Source of the DNA: Alkaliphilus flagellatus
GTDB taxonomy: Bacteria > Bacillota > Clostridia > Peptostreptococcales > Natronincolaceae
Length of the DNA: 50,156 nucleotides
Direction of reading: 5' to 3'
Assembly: GCF_018919215.1 (NCBI RefSeq)
Contig: NZ_JAHLQK010000009.1
Span: 1 to 50,156 of the forward strand
Shown: piece by piece, positions 25,781-33,808 of the stretch
How positions within the stretch are numbered: position 1 is the first letter of the stretch
Layout: every line of letters begins with the position of its first letter
Notes under the pieces: generated by a model
The model's input: only the letters and a program-made list of their open reading frames with translations
The model's database searches: none
What the model was told of the DNA's origin: nothing
Translations under genes and position numbers: made by a program

Positions 25781-27052
25781 TTAAAAAAGATAGATAGTAC
25801 TATTAGTTGTATATGCCTTAATATGAGCTATAGTTTCACATGTATCAAAGGCAGGTGTTCGTGCAGTAACCCTATGATTAGAGTAGTTCTTTATATTCTC
25901 AACATAAACTACTGGTAAGCCAATATTAATATTTCCATGGGTAGTACTTGCATCAAATTGGACTCCAGCATTTTTAGGAAGAGACCCAATAACTTCTATT
26001 TTAGAGTTGGTTGTTTTCAAACTTAGAGATTGTAATTGGTTATATTCAATATCTTTTATTGTAATTTTACTATTGGATGTAAGGCCTTCAATTCTTTTTA
26101 TACTACTATTATCAATAACTATTTTTCCGTTTTTTGTAGCTGCTAGTAAATTCTGTGCCTTACAGTTCTCTATGATTATTTTGCTGTTTGTTGTTGTGCA
26201 ACTAGTATCTTCTTTTGTCTCCACATGATTTAGTGTTATACTTCCATTTTTAGTTTGTAAAAATAGCTTGTTACAATTTAAATTTTCAACTGTAATAGAA
26301 CCATTTTTACTTTGTGCTTTTACTAGATTATAGGTTTGGTCAGGTATCATGATCTTTAATTTAATACCAATACCGTCGATTTCTTTAGGATAGAAACAAA
26401 GAATATTTCCATCTTCTCTTAAATCTAATATTGGTTTATTAGCATCATACTTACCTTCTTTAGCGGAGATATAAGCAGTCACCTTAATCATAGGTTCATT
26501 CCATCTGACAATTGAAATGTTGCCGTTGTAGGCTTCAAATTGTAAAGATACTTGGTCAATGTCACTTAATTTTTTTTCTATTATTTCCTCATAGCATTTA
26601 TTAGATCCAAATAAATCCACATTAATAAATGTATCGGAATCTACCGCTTTGTCTACAACATCAATGATTTTTTCAGCAAAGTTTATAGATTTTTCAGCAA
26701 ATATAGACCCTAAGTTAACCATTTTTTTACCAAATTGTTCACCAAAAACATCCATTTTATCTTCTAATTGTTCACCTATGGTTTCGAATCTTTTTCCTAT
26801 AGACTCAAGAATCTCTTCGAAATCTCTACTTTTACCAGCATTGGATTGACTTTCCCTGTTTTCATGTTTGGTATATGTATTATCTTTATCTTTAGAGAGA
26901 TTTACCTTGGACGGATTAAAAGTGTTAGATGCTTCCTGTGTAGCTTGATCATACTCCATATCTCCTAGAGCATCCAATAGTTGCTCTGCTTCAGATTCTG
27001 TAATTTTTCCCTGTTCTAAAAGTTTTAAAATTATTAATCTTTCTTCTCCCAT
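25781..27052 (-). CDS. DUF4097-family beta-strand repeat protein with SHOCT-like N-terminus
   Basis: 423 aa. Residues 1-31 carry a short helical motif (ILKLLEQGKITESEAEQLLDAL) like SHOCT or YvlB N-termini; residues about 75-145 are amphipathic and coiled-coil-prone; residues about 165-423 are DUF4097 beta-helix-like repeats rich in NGSITV, NSKITI and NGKIVI turns. No signal peptide is seen, so it is cytoplasmic. Members often stand beside DUF2089 or LiaF-like regulators and are linked to envelope stress, though the mechanism is unclear. It is probably co-transcribed with the DUF2089 gene (76 bases upstream on the same strand). Confidence 0.75.
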   Translation of the reverse strand: MGEERLIILKLLEQGKITESEAEQLLDALGDMEYDQATQEASNTFNPSKVNLSKDKDNTYTKHENRESQSNAGKSRDFEEILESIGKRFETIGEQLEDKMDVFGEQFGKKMVNLGSIFAEKSINFAEKIIDVVDKAVDSDTFINVDLFGSNKCYEEIIEKKLSDIDQVSLQFEAYNGNISIVRWNEPMIKVTAYISAKEGKYDANKPILDLREDGNILCFYPKEIDGIGIKLKIMIPDQTYNLVKAQSKNGSITVENLNCNKLFLQTKNGSITLNHVETKEDTSCTTTNSKIIIENCKAQNLLAATKNGKIVIDNSSIKRIEGLTSNSKITIKDIEYNQLQSLSLKTTNSKIEVIGSLPKNAGVQFDASTTHGNINIGLPVVYVENIKNYSNHRVTARTPAFDTCETIAHIKAYTTNSTIYLF

Positions 27053-27128
27053 TGAAATTCTCCTTTACTTTTATATAATGATAAACAAAGGTTTCCTATA
27101 AATGTAATCTTGATGATTAGCTACTAAT

Positions 27129-27491
27129 CTACTCTTTTAATAGGCTTACAGCCTCTTCGGCAGTAATTTCACCTTTACTTAGTTTCTCTAATATTTCTTT
27201 TTTATTGATAGTAGATATCGGTTTTGATGAATATCCTAAGGCAGTAATAACACTTTCTAGCTTACCCCTAACAGTTGGGTAAGAAACTCCTAATTCCTTT
27301 TCAATTTCCTTAATATTCCCTCTGTTTTTTATAAATACCTCAATAAAATGTTTATACTCTAATGGAAGCTGACAAAACTTACAAGGTTCAAAGCTTCCTT
27401 CAATTGTTGTATTGCAATGTGTACAGTGAAGCTTAGTAACTTCTAATGAATGACTACATACCGGGCATTGTCCTAATATTTTATTTTTCAT
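27129..27491 (-). CDS. DUF2089-family zinc-ribbon HTH protein
   Basis: 120 aa. The N-terminal zinc ribbons (CPVC, CTHC, CKFC) are followed by an HTH (NIKEIEKELGVSYPTVRGKLE) and a C-terminal helix pair ILEKLSKGEITAEEAVSLLK. The family is believed to act in transcription. Its C-terminal motif resembles the N-terminal motif of the DUF4097 protein downstream, so the two may interact or share a regulatory module. An AGGAGTG ribosome site lies before the ATG. Confidence 0.8.
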   Translation of the reverse strand: MKNKILGQCPVCSHSLEVTKLHCTHCNTTIEGSFEPCKFCQLPLEYKHFIEVFIKNRGNIKEIEKELGVSYPTVRGKLESVITALGYSSKPISTINKKEILEKLSKGEITAEEAVSLLKE

Positions 27492-28045
27492 CTTATAGCA
27501 CTCCTATCTTTATTTTATAATATAAAAAGATATAGATTTTTTAATTATTAAGGCTTTTAAAGAAGTAATAGATTAGTAGTGTTTTAAGCACTTAAAAATT
27601 TAGAATAAGTTTTGAACACTTTAATTTCAAAATGCAAGTTTTAAAATTGAGTGAAACATAAATCATTGTGAGAAAATAGCATAATTTTAAATTCTCTTCT
27701 ATAGCTATTCCCACAAAACATTAAAAAAATTAATATCAATATTAAAATATTTAAGCTATAATTTAATATTATTAATTATATTTTAAAATGTCAATATATA
27801 TTTCTATTTTTGTGGAATAAAAATAATAAAAATAATAGAAATAATAGACATAATCAATTTAAATATAATATTCTATTGATAAAGCAAATTTGCCTATTTA
27901 TAGAATACGTTGAACAATACGAATCCTATTGTTATACTTAAATATATAATAAAGAAAACTTAATTTAGATGTAGCGCCTGACTTCACGCGTAAATAAGTG
28001 GGAATAATAGCAATACACAGAAGATATTAAAATGGAGGAATGAAA
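27492..28045. other. AT-rich divergent intergenic region
   Basis: About 550 bases between the minus-strand DUF2089 gene and yedF. It is very AT-rich with A- and T-tracts (for example AATAATAAAAATAATAG near 27830). Apart from the yedF promoter at 27910 I see no gene or stable RNA fold. It should hold the promoters for both directions. Confidence 0.5.
27910..27938 (+). promoter_or_regulatory. yedF promoter with overlapping inverted repeat
   Basis: TTGAAC (27910-27915) and TATACT (27933-27938) with a 17-base spacer. The inverted repeat AACAATA-7-TATTGTT lies between and over the two boxes, a likely operator. Confidence 0.6.
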
Positions 28046-28654
28046 ATGAACAAGGAAGTAGATGCAAGAGGAATGAATTGCCCTATGCCAGTAATCCATA
28101 CTAAAAAAGCTTTAGAGTCTATAAACAATGGCAAGGTTACTACTATTGTAGATAACGAGGTTGCAAAAGAAAATGTATCAAAGCTTGCCAAAAGTATGGA
28201 TCTTAAGATTGATATTAAACAAAATCAAGGAAATTATTATATTGATATTTTTAAGAATCAACAAACAGGTGTAGTAGGAGTAGAAGCATTAGATGTTAAA
28301 TACGGTACAAATAATAAAAAAGATTTAGTTATTTTAATTTCAAAAAATAGTTTAGGAGAAGGATCAGAGGAATTAGGTATACTTTTGATGAAAAGCTATT
28401 TATACGCACTAACTGAAGTAACTCCATATCCTAAAAGTATACTTCTTTTAAATGGTGGCGTTAAACTAGCAATCGAAGATTCTGAAGTAGTGGAGCACCT
28501 TAGAAGTTTGGAGTCTAATGGTGTTGAGGTCTTATCCTGTGGGACTTGCCTTGACTACTTTAAAATAAAAGATAAATTAGCCGTGGGTGGAATAAGTAAT
28601 ATGTACACTATTGTAGAAAGATTAAATAATGCTAGCAATACGATAAAACTGTAG
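28046..28654 (+). CDS. yedF: Selenium-metabolism protein YedF (TusA-like)
   Basis: 202 aa. The N-terminal 75 residues are a TusA/SirA domain with DARGMNCPMPVIHTKKAL (Cys12). The C-terminal part (about 85-200) is DsrE-like, with ILISKNSLGEGSEELGILL and CGTCLDYF. This two-domain form is the sulfurtransferase-like YedF seen in selenium-using bacteria; it is thought to handle reduced selenium or sulfur. Two selenoprotein genes lie downstream in the window. The ATG at 28046 is seven bases from GGAGG and is preferred to 28040. Confidence 0.88.
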   Translation: MNKEVDARGMNCPMPVIHTKKALESINNGKVTTIVDNEVAKENVSKLAKSMDLKIDIKQNQGNYYIDIFKNQQTGVVGVEALDVKYGTNNKKDLVILISKNSLGEGSEELGILLMKSYLYALTEVTPYPKSILLLNGGVKLAIEDSEVVEHLRSLESNGVEVLSCGTCLDYFKIKDKLAVGGISNMYTIVERLNNASNTIKL

Positions 28655-28670
28655 CAAAGAGGGATAATCA

Positions 28671-28937
28671 ATGATCGATCAACAATTTTATGTAGTAGTG
28701 TTCGAGTCAACTCACTATGCAATTGCAGCAGAAAAGTTATTCAAAGATAAGAATTATAAGTTTGATGTTATACCTACTCCAAGGGAAATTACTCATAGCT
28801 GTGGACTATCTATTAGGTTTACAGTGGATGCTTTAGTAGAGATGAAAAGAGAGATGGAAGACGCACATATTGCTATTAAAGGAATATATGAAATACAAAA
28901 AATTGATAATGAGAAGATTATTAAGCAAATTAGTTAA
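28671..28937 (+). CDS. DUF3343 protein, putative Se/S carrier
   Basis: 88 aa, one DUF3343 domain (FESTHYAIAAEKLFKD, PTPREITHSCGLSIRF with a conserved Cys). This small family is commonly found next to yedF and selenium genes and has been proposed to carry Se or S in selenium donor formation, as inferred from context. It follows yedF by 16 bases and so is in the same operon. Confidence 0.8.
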   Translation: MIDQQFYVVVFESTHYAIAAEKLFKDKNYKFDVIPTPREITHSCGLSIRFTVDALVEMKREMEDAHIAIKGIYEIQKIDNEKIIKQIS

Positions 28938-28949
28938 AGAGGGTAGATG

Positions 28950-29822
28950 ATGGAAACTATTAATAAGAGTTTAACAACAGTATTTCAAGAAACCATGGAT
29001 TTTTTAAAGAATCCTGAGCAATTTTCTAAAATTATAGGAAATGCAATTAAAATTATTTTAATTTTAATTATTGCAAAACTTTCTGTAAGGATTTTTGGAT
29101 CTATAATTAATCAGTTTTTTGAAAAACAAAAGAAACTAAAGTTCAATATAGATACAACAAGGATAGACACTATGAAGGGTCTTGTTAAAAGCATATTAAC
29201 ATATGTTATTTATTTTATTGCATTCACAGCAGTTATTAAGTTTTTTGGTATAGAAATTACGGGGCTTATTGCGACTGCTGGAATTGGTGGGTTAGCTATA
29301 GGTTTTGGGGCGCAAAATCTAGTGAGAGATATTATTACAGGATTTTTTATTTTATTTGAAGAACAATTTGGCGTAGGACATTATGTTGAAGTTAATGGTG
29401 TTAGTGGAATTGTTGAAGAAATGGCTCTAAGGGTAACTAAGATTAGAGATTTTAATGGGGATCTGCATATTGTTCCTAATGGAGAAATCAGTAAAGTAAC
29501 CAATAAAAGTAGTGGTAATATGAGAGCACTTGTTGAAATGTCAATTGCATATGAGGAAGATATTGATAATGCTATTGCTGTTTTGAATAAAGCAAGTGAA
29601 AAGTTAGGTGCAGAGAATGAACAAATTGTAGAAGGTCCAACTGTATTGGGTGTAAGCAAATTAGAAAATTCATATGTGGTAATTTCAATTGTTGCAAAGA
29701 CTTTACCAATGGAACAATGGGCTATTGAACGTTTAATGAGAAAAACTTTTAAAGAGGCCTTTGACAATGCAGGAATAGAGATTCCTTATCCAAGGACTGT
29801 AGTAATTACTAAAAAAGATTAA
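28950..29822 (+). CDS. Small-conductance mechanosensitive channel (MscS family)
   Basis: 290 aa. Three membrane segments (about 32-52, 80-102, 105-130), with the pore-lining TM3 ATAGIGGLAIGFGAQNLVRDI, followed by the beta domain FFILFEEQFGVGHYVEVNGVSG and an alpha-beta vestibule. Length and layout match YkuT/MscS channels that release solutes on osmotic downshift. The ATG at 28950 is better spaced from GAGGG than the ATG at 28947. Confidence 0.92.
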   Translation: METINKSLTTVFQETMDFLKNPEQFSKIIGNAIKIILILIIAKLSVRIFGSIINQFFEKQKKLKFNIDTTRIDTMKGLVKSILTYVIYFIAFTAVIKFFGIEITGLIATAGIGGLAIGFGAQNLVRDIITGFFILFEEQFGVGHYVEVNGVSGIVEEMALRVTKIRDFNGDLHIVPNGEISKVTNKSSGNMRALVEMSIAYEEDIDNAIAVLNKASEKLGAENEQIVEGPTVLGVSKLENSYVVISIVAKTLPMEQWAIERLMRKTFKEAFDNAGIEIPYPRTVVITKKD

Positions 29823-29850
29823 GTTAAGATAGAAGTAGATTGGAGTGGTA

Positions 29851-30057
29851 ATGATAATGCCTATAAAGCTAGAAATTGGGGATATAGTTGAATTAAAAAA
29901 ACAACATCCTTGTGGAAGTAAAAGTTTTGAGATTTTAAGAACTGGTGCCGATTTTAGAATAAAGTGTTTAGGCTGTGAAAAGCAAATTTGGCTTCCAAGA
30001 CCAGAACTTGAAAGAAGAATACGAAAAATAACAAATAATGAAGATAATAAAAGCTAA
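29851..30057 (+). CDS. DUF951-family protein
   Basis: 68 aa: LEIGDIVELKKQHPCGSKSF, then IKCLGCEKQIWLPRPELERR, the DUF951 pattern with three Cys that could bind a metal. It is widely conserved in Firmicutes behind mscS-like genes and close to the origin; its function is unknown. The ATG at 29851 follows GGAG by five bases. It is in the same direction and 28 bases after the channel gene. Confidence 0.85.
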   Translation: MIMPIKLEIGDIVELKKQHPCGSKSFEILRTGADFRIKCLGCEKQIWLPRPELERRIRKITNNEDNKS

Positions 30058-30254
30058 TTAGCATAGGATACTAATAAAGAAGCTGAGATTCTGATAATTC
30101 AGACTTGACTAAATTATAGAACTTATTGAACTTTGAATGAATTTTTGATAAAAACATTTCTATTTATTAAAAGAATGTTATAATAATAATAAATTGTTTT
30201 ATAAAACATACATTTTATTTTATTATCTTAAATACTTTATGGAGGGATTTTTCG

Positions 30255-31430
30255 ATGAAGTTTGCAAAAAGAATGGATTATTTGAAAGCATCAGAAATTA
30301 GAGAGTTATTAAAGCTTGCAGAAAGACCGGAAGTTATTTCTTTTGCTGGAGGGCTTCCTGCACCAGAGTTATTCCCTACAGAAGAATTAATTAAAGTTTC
30401 AGAAGCTGTATTAAGAGAATCAGGTAGACAAGCTCTTCAATACGGACCAACAGATGGATTTACACCACTTAGAGAAAAAATTGCAAAAAGAATGGAGAAG
30501 TTTGGATTTAAAACTGCTGTAGAGAACATCTTAATTACAAGTGGATCTCAACAAGGTTTAGACTTCTCTGCTAGAGTTTTCTTAAATGAAGGTGACATCG
30601 TAATTTGTGAGAGCCCAAGCTACTTAGGTGCTATTAATGCATTTAAAGCTTCTATGCCTGAGTTTGTTGAAATTGCAACAGATGCGGAAGGTATGATTAT
30701 GGAAGATCTAGAAGAAGTTTTAAAAACTAGAGAAAACGTTAAAATGATCTATGTTATTCCAGATTTCCAAAATCCATCAGGAAAAACATGGTCTATTGAA
30801 AGACGTAAAAGATTAATCGAACTTGCTAATGAATACGATTTACCAGTTATAGAAGATAACCCATACGGAGACCTTAGATTTGAAGGAGAAATTCCTCCAT
30901 CACTTAAAGCTTTTGATACAGAAGGACGTGTTATTTTCTTAGGAACATTCTCTAAAACATTCTGTCCTGGTATGAGAATCGGTTGGGTAATTGCAGATGC
31001 TCCAATTCTTCAAAAATATAACTTCATTAAACAAGGAGCAGACCTACAATCTAGTACAATTGCTCAAAGAGAAATGGACAAGTTCCTAGAAATGTATGAT
31101 CTTGATGCTCACATTGAAAACCTTATAAAAGTATATAGAAACCGTAGAGATGTTATGATGGAAGCTATTAAAGAGCATTTCCCAAGCAACGTAAGCTACA
31201 CATATCCTGAAGGAGGACTATTTACATGGGTGGTTCTTCCAGAAAATATTAGTGCAAGAGACGTAATGCCAAAAGCATTAGAGCAAAACGTAGCCTTCGT
31301 TCCAGGAGGATCTTTCTTCCCTAATGGTGGACACGAAAATACATTTAGATTAAATTATTCAAATATGCCTGAAGATAAAATTAAAGAAGGTATTGCAAGA
31401 TTAGGAAAAGTATTAAAAGAAATGATGTAA
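30255..31430 (+). CDS. PLP-dependent aminotransferase, class I/II (MocR/LysN-like)
   Basis: 391 aa, fold type I. FAGGLPAPELFP, ALQYGPTDGFTPLRE, ITSGSQQGLDF, DFQNPSGKTWS, EDNPYGDLRF and the PLP-binding Lys234 in GTFSKTFCPGMRIGW are all present. The group includes 2-aminoadipate and branched-chain or aromatic aminotransferases. Next to a Stickland operon it may supply or consume amino-acid-derived 2-oxoacids. Its codons look more uniform (AGA, GTT, CTT, AAC) than its neighbours', suggesting high expression. It is monocistronic: a strong terminator follows. Confidence 0.88.
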   Translation: MKFAKRMDYLKASEIRELLKLAERPEVISFAGGLPAPELFPTEELIKVSEAVLRESGRQALQYGPTDGFTPLREKIAKRMEKFGFKTAVENILITSGSQQGLDFSARVFLNEGDIVICESPSYLGAINAFKASMPEFVEIATDAEGMIMEDLEEVLKTRENVKMIYVIPDFQNPSGKTWSIERRKRLIELANEYDLPVIEDNPYGDLRFEGEIPPSLKAFDTEGRVIFLGTFSKTFCPGMRIGWVIADAPILQKYNFIKQGADLQSSTIAQREMDKFLEMYDLDAHIENLIKVYRNRRDVMMEAIKEHFPSNVSYTYPEGGLFTWVVLPENISARDVMPKALEQNVAFVPGGSFFPNGGHENTFRLNYSNMPEDKIKEGIARLGKVLKEMM

Positions 31431-31440
31431 TTAATAAATC

Positions 31441-31467
31441 GAGAGTGGCCATTTGGCCACTCTCTTT
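31441..31467 (+). terminator. Terminator after aminotransferase
   Basis: A perfect 10-bp stem GAGAGTGGCC/GGCCACTCTC with loop ATTT, followed by TTTCATT. Confidence 0.85.
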
Positions 31468-31489
31468 CATTGTAAGGGGGAGATTGGGA

Positions 31490-31566
31490 TGAATAAAATG
31501 TTATATTGTGGGGGCTATCTTAGTTATAGGATTGCCAGTAATTTTATATTATATACATGAAAAATA
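31490..31566 (+). pseudogene. Possible frameshifted small membrane peptide
   Basis: AAGGGGGAGATTGGG precedes ATGAATAAAATGTTAT. After one frame change near 31506 the sequence reads IVGAILVIGLPVILYYIHEK, a good membrane helix, up to a TAA. In frame, the ATG gives only 23 residues without that helix. It may be a decayed small gene or chance. Confidence 0.3.
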
Positions 31567-31572
31567 AAATAT

Positions 31573-31627
31573 TTTGGCTAACATTCAATAAATAGATAAA
31601 ATATCCATTTATTGAATGTTAGCCAAA
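31573..31627. repeat. 21-bp perfect inverted repeat upstream of prdR
   Basis: TTGGCTAACATTCAATAAAT (31574-31593) has its exact complement at 31607-31626, extended by one pair, with a 13-base loop. It has no T-run suited to termination on the plus strand. It lies 67 bases before prdR and just upstream of a TATAAT (31631-31636), so it may be an operator or leader structure. Confidence 0.7.
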
Positions 31628-31652
31628 TGATATAATAATATATTAATAGAAT

Positions 31653-31670
31653 TTGCTTATTATTTAACAA
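31653..31670. promoter_or_regulatory. Possible degenerate Rex site before prdR
   Basis: TTGCTTATTATTTAACAA matches TTGTTAAN4TTAACAA with two mismatches. It lies 23 bases before the prdR start. Confidence 0.35.
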
Positions 31671-31693
31671 TATTATTAAGGAGAAGGGATAAT

Positions 31694-33451
31694 ATGTTCC
31701 TAGAAGTGCTTAACAATATGAAAATAAAAGATGTTATGGATATTGAAGTAATTACAATTACTAAGAATGCTACTTTAAGGCAGGGCATTGAAATAATGTT
31801 TAAATACAATAAGGGAGATATTATTGTTCTTGATGATAAAAACAGGTTATTTGGTATTCTAACTATGACCGACATATCATTAATTGGTGGAGCTTTTTTT
31901 AGCAAAAACAAACTAGACCAACCAATAGAGCTATACTGTAATCGAGATGTTATATCGACTACCATAGAAGGAAATGCAATTTCTACAAAAGAATTGATGA
32001 AGGAAAAAGGCATAGGAAGATTACCCGTGGTTAAAGATAATAAAGTAATAGGTATTGTTAGAATTAGGGACTTGCTAGATAAGGTATATTCAAAAATAGA
32101 TAAGACTATGGAAACCTTTAGTTATATACTAAACGGTATTCATGAGGCAGTATGTGTAGTAGATGAATATGGAAAAGTAATTTTTTGGTCTAAGAACTCT
32201 GAGTTATTATATGGTATAAAATCTGAGGATATAATTAATAAAGAAATTAGTGAATATTTCCCAAAGGCTTTATTATTAGAGGCATTAAAAAATAGGAAAT
32301 CAATAACTAGTATATATCATATGCCTAGGGAAGAAAGTCATGTATTTTTAAGTGCAGAGCCACTTTATATTGATAATGAGTTTGTTGGTGCTGTTTCAAC
32401 AGACAGAGATATAACAGAGGTAATGAACCTTTCGGTAGAACTTGAGAAAACTAAAGAAAGGCTGGATTTGCTACAGGAAGAAATGAAAAAAATTACAATG
32501 GATAAGTACTCTTTTGGTCAGATATTAGGTAAAAGTGAAATTATTGTAGATAGAATTAACAAGGCAAAAAAGGTAGCAAGAACAAATAGTAGTGTTTTAA
32601 TCACTGGGGAAAGTGGTACAGGTAAAGAGGTTTTTGCTAGAGCCTTGCATCAAGAAAGTGGAAGGAAAGGCGATTTCGTTGCAATTAATTGTAGTGCTAT
32701 CCCGGAATCATTATTCGAGAGTGAAATGTTTGGGTATGAGGGAGGAGCATTTACAGGAGCTTTAAAAAATGGAAAGATGGGAAAAATAGAACTAGCTAAT
32801 AAAGGAACTTTGTTTCTGGATGAAATAGGTGATATGCCTTTTCATATGCAGGCAAAAATACTGAGAGTCCTACAGGAAAGACAGATTGTTAGAATTGGTT
32901 CTGATAAGACTATAGATGTTGATGTTAGAATTATATCCGCCACTCATCACGATCTGAGAAAATTAGTTAATGAAGGAGAGTTTAGAGAAGATTTGTTTTA
33001 TAGATTAAATGTTGTTAATATTGAGCTACCAAGCTTAAGAGAAAGGAAAGAAGATATACCCATATTGATAATGAAATTTATAAAAGAATTTTGCCAAGAA
33101 AACAAAATTAATCCTCCAAATATAACTACTGAGGTTTTAAAAGTATTAATGAATTATAATTGGAAGGGAAATATTAGAGAGTTAAAAAATACAATAGAGC
33201 ATTTGTTAGTATTTTCTCAAGAAGGTGAAATTAAACTTAGTAGTATACCAGAGCATATTTTGAGGAAGCATACAGTCGATGATTCAGGGGATGAAAGTTT
33301 TGACTTACAGAAAACTATTGAGAGAGTAGAATATGAAACTATTAAAAAGGTAATGAATATGGTTGGAAATAATAAAAGCAAAGCAGCAAATATTTTAAAT
33401 ATACCGAGGAGTACTTTATATTATAAGATGAACTATTATAATATGGATTAG
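31694..33451 (+). CDS. prdR: Sigma-54-dependent proline regulator PrdR
   Basis: 585 aa. Order: a pair of CBS domains (about 8-125), a PAS domain (about 135-250), AAA+ sigma-54 activator domain (about 275-510) with GESGTGKE and GAFTGA, and a Fis-type HTH (NNKSKAANILNIPRSTLYYK). PrdR proteins activate proline reductase genes in response to proline. The CBS pair in place of a receiver domain, and location directly before prdC, support this. The target sites are probably the TGTCA-N6-TGACA palindromes after the gene. AAGGAGAAGGG precedes the ATG. Confidence 0.9.
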   Translation: MFLEVLNNMKIKDVMDIEVITITKNATLRQGIEIMFKYNKGDIIVLDDKNRLFGILTMTDISLIGGAFFSKNKLDQPIELYCNRDVISTTIEGNAISTKELMKEKGIGRLPVVKDNKVIGIVRIRDLLDKVYSKIDKTMETFSYILNGIHEAVCVVDEYGKVIFWSKNSELLYGIKSEDIINKEISEYFPKALLLEALKNRKSITSIYHMPREESHVFLSAEPLYIDNEFVGAVSTDRDITEVMNLSVELEKTKERLDLLQEEMKKITMDKYSFGQILGKSEIIVDRINKAKKVARTNSSVLITGESGTGKEVFARALHQESGRKGDFVAINCSAIPESLFESEMFGYEGGAFTGALKNGKMGKIELANKGTLFLDEIGDMPFHMQAKILRVLQERQIVRIGSDKTIDVDVRIISATHHDLRKLVNEGEFREDLFYRLNVVNIELPSLRERKEDIPILIMKFIKEFCQENKINPPNITTEVLKVLMNYNWKGNIRELKNTIEHLLVFSQEGEIKLSSIPEHILRKHTVDDSGDESFDLQKTIERVEYETIKKVMNMVGNNKSKAANILNIPRSTLYYKMNYYNMD

Positions 33452-33473
33452 TTTAAATAAGGTTTTTTAGAAC

Positions 33474-33520
33474 TGTCAACTAGCTGACAACTGTCAGTCA
33501 GCTGACAGTTCTATTTTTTT
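33474..33520. promoter_or_regulatory. Two PrdR-type activator palindromes, overlapping prdR terminator
   Basis: TGTCAACTAGCTGACA (33474-33489) and TGTCAGTCAGCTGACA (33492-33507) share TGTCA-N6-TGACA and are 18 bases centre to centre, nearly two helix turns. The second is also a 9-bp hairpin (AACTGTCAG/CTGACAGTT) followed by a T-run and so can terminate prdR. Confidence 0.72.
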
Positions 33521-33602
33521 GAATTTTTTTATATATAAGGTAGCATATATCAACATTATTCGACAAAAAATTATCAAAAACAATTAAATTATTATATAAA
33601 AG

Positions 33603-33618
33603 TGTCAGTACACTGACG
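33603..33618. promoter_or_regulatory. Third PrdR-type activator palindrome
   Basis: TGTCAGTACACTGACG has the TGTCA-N6-TGAC(A) pattern of the two upstream sites and lies about 143 bases before the -24 element. Confidence 0.68.
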
Positions 33619-33759
33619 TTTTCATAACTTTAATAATAATAGATTTCCAAAAAAATCTAACATAATCGCTTATGTAAAATAAATTTTTAAAATTTTAATA
33701 GTTGAAATATCAATAGATATAACGACTTCGATAGAAAAATTAAATACTGTTTATTTTAA

Positions 33760-33776
33760 TTGGCACACCTATTGCT
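33760..33776 (+). promoter_or_regulatory. Sigma-54 (-24/-12) promoter of prd operon
   Basis: TTGGCACACCTATTGCT matches the TGGCAC-N5-TTGC consensus exactly, with GG and GC ten bases apart. It lies 33 bases before the prdC ATG. Confidence 0.92.
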
Positions 33777-33808
33777 CTATATAAGTGTAACAAAAGGAGG
33801 TGATAAGA

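Noticed and set aside
27492-28039. Repeated AATAATA tracts as a CRISPR or iteron array
   Set aside because: There are no regular unit length or spacers; it is simple AT-rich sequence.
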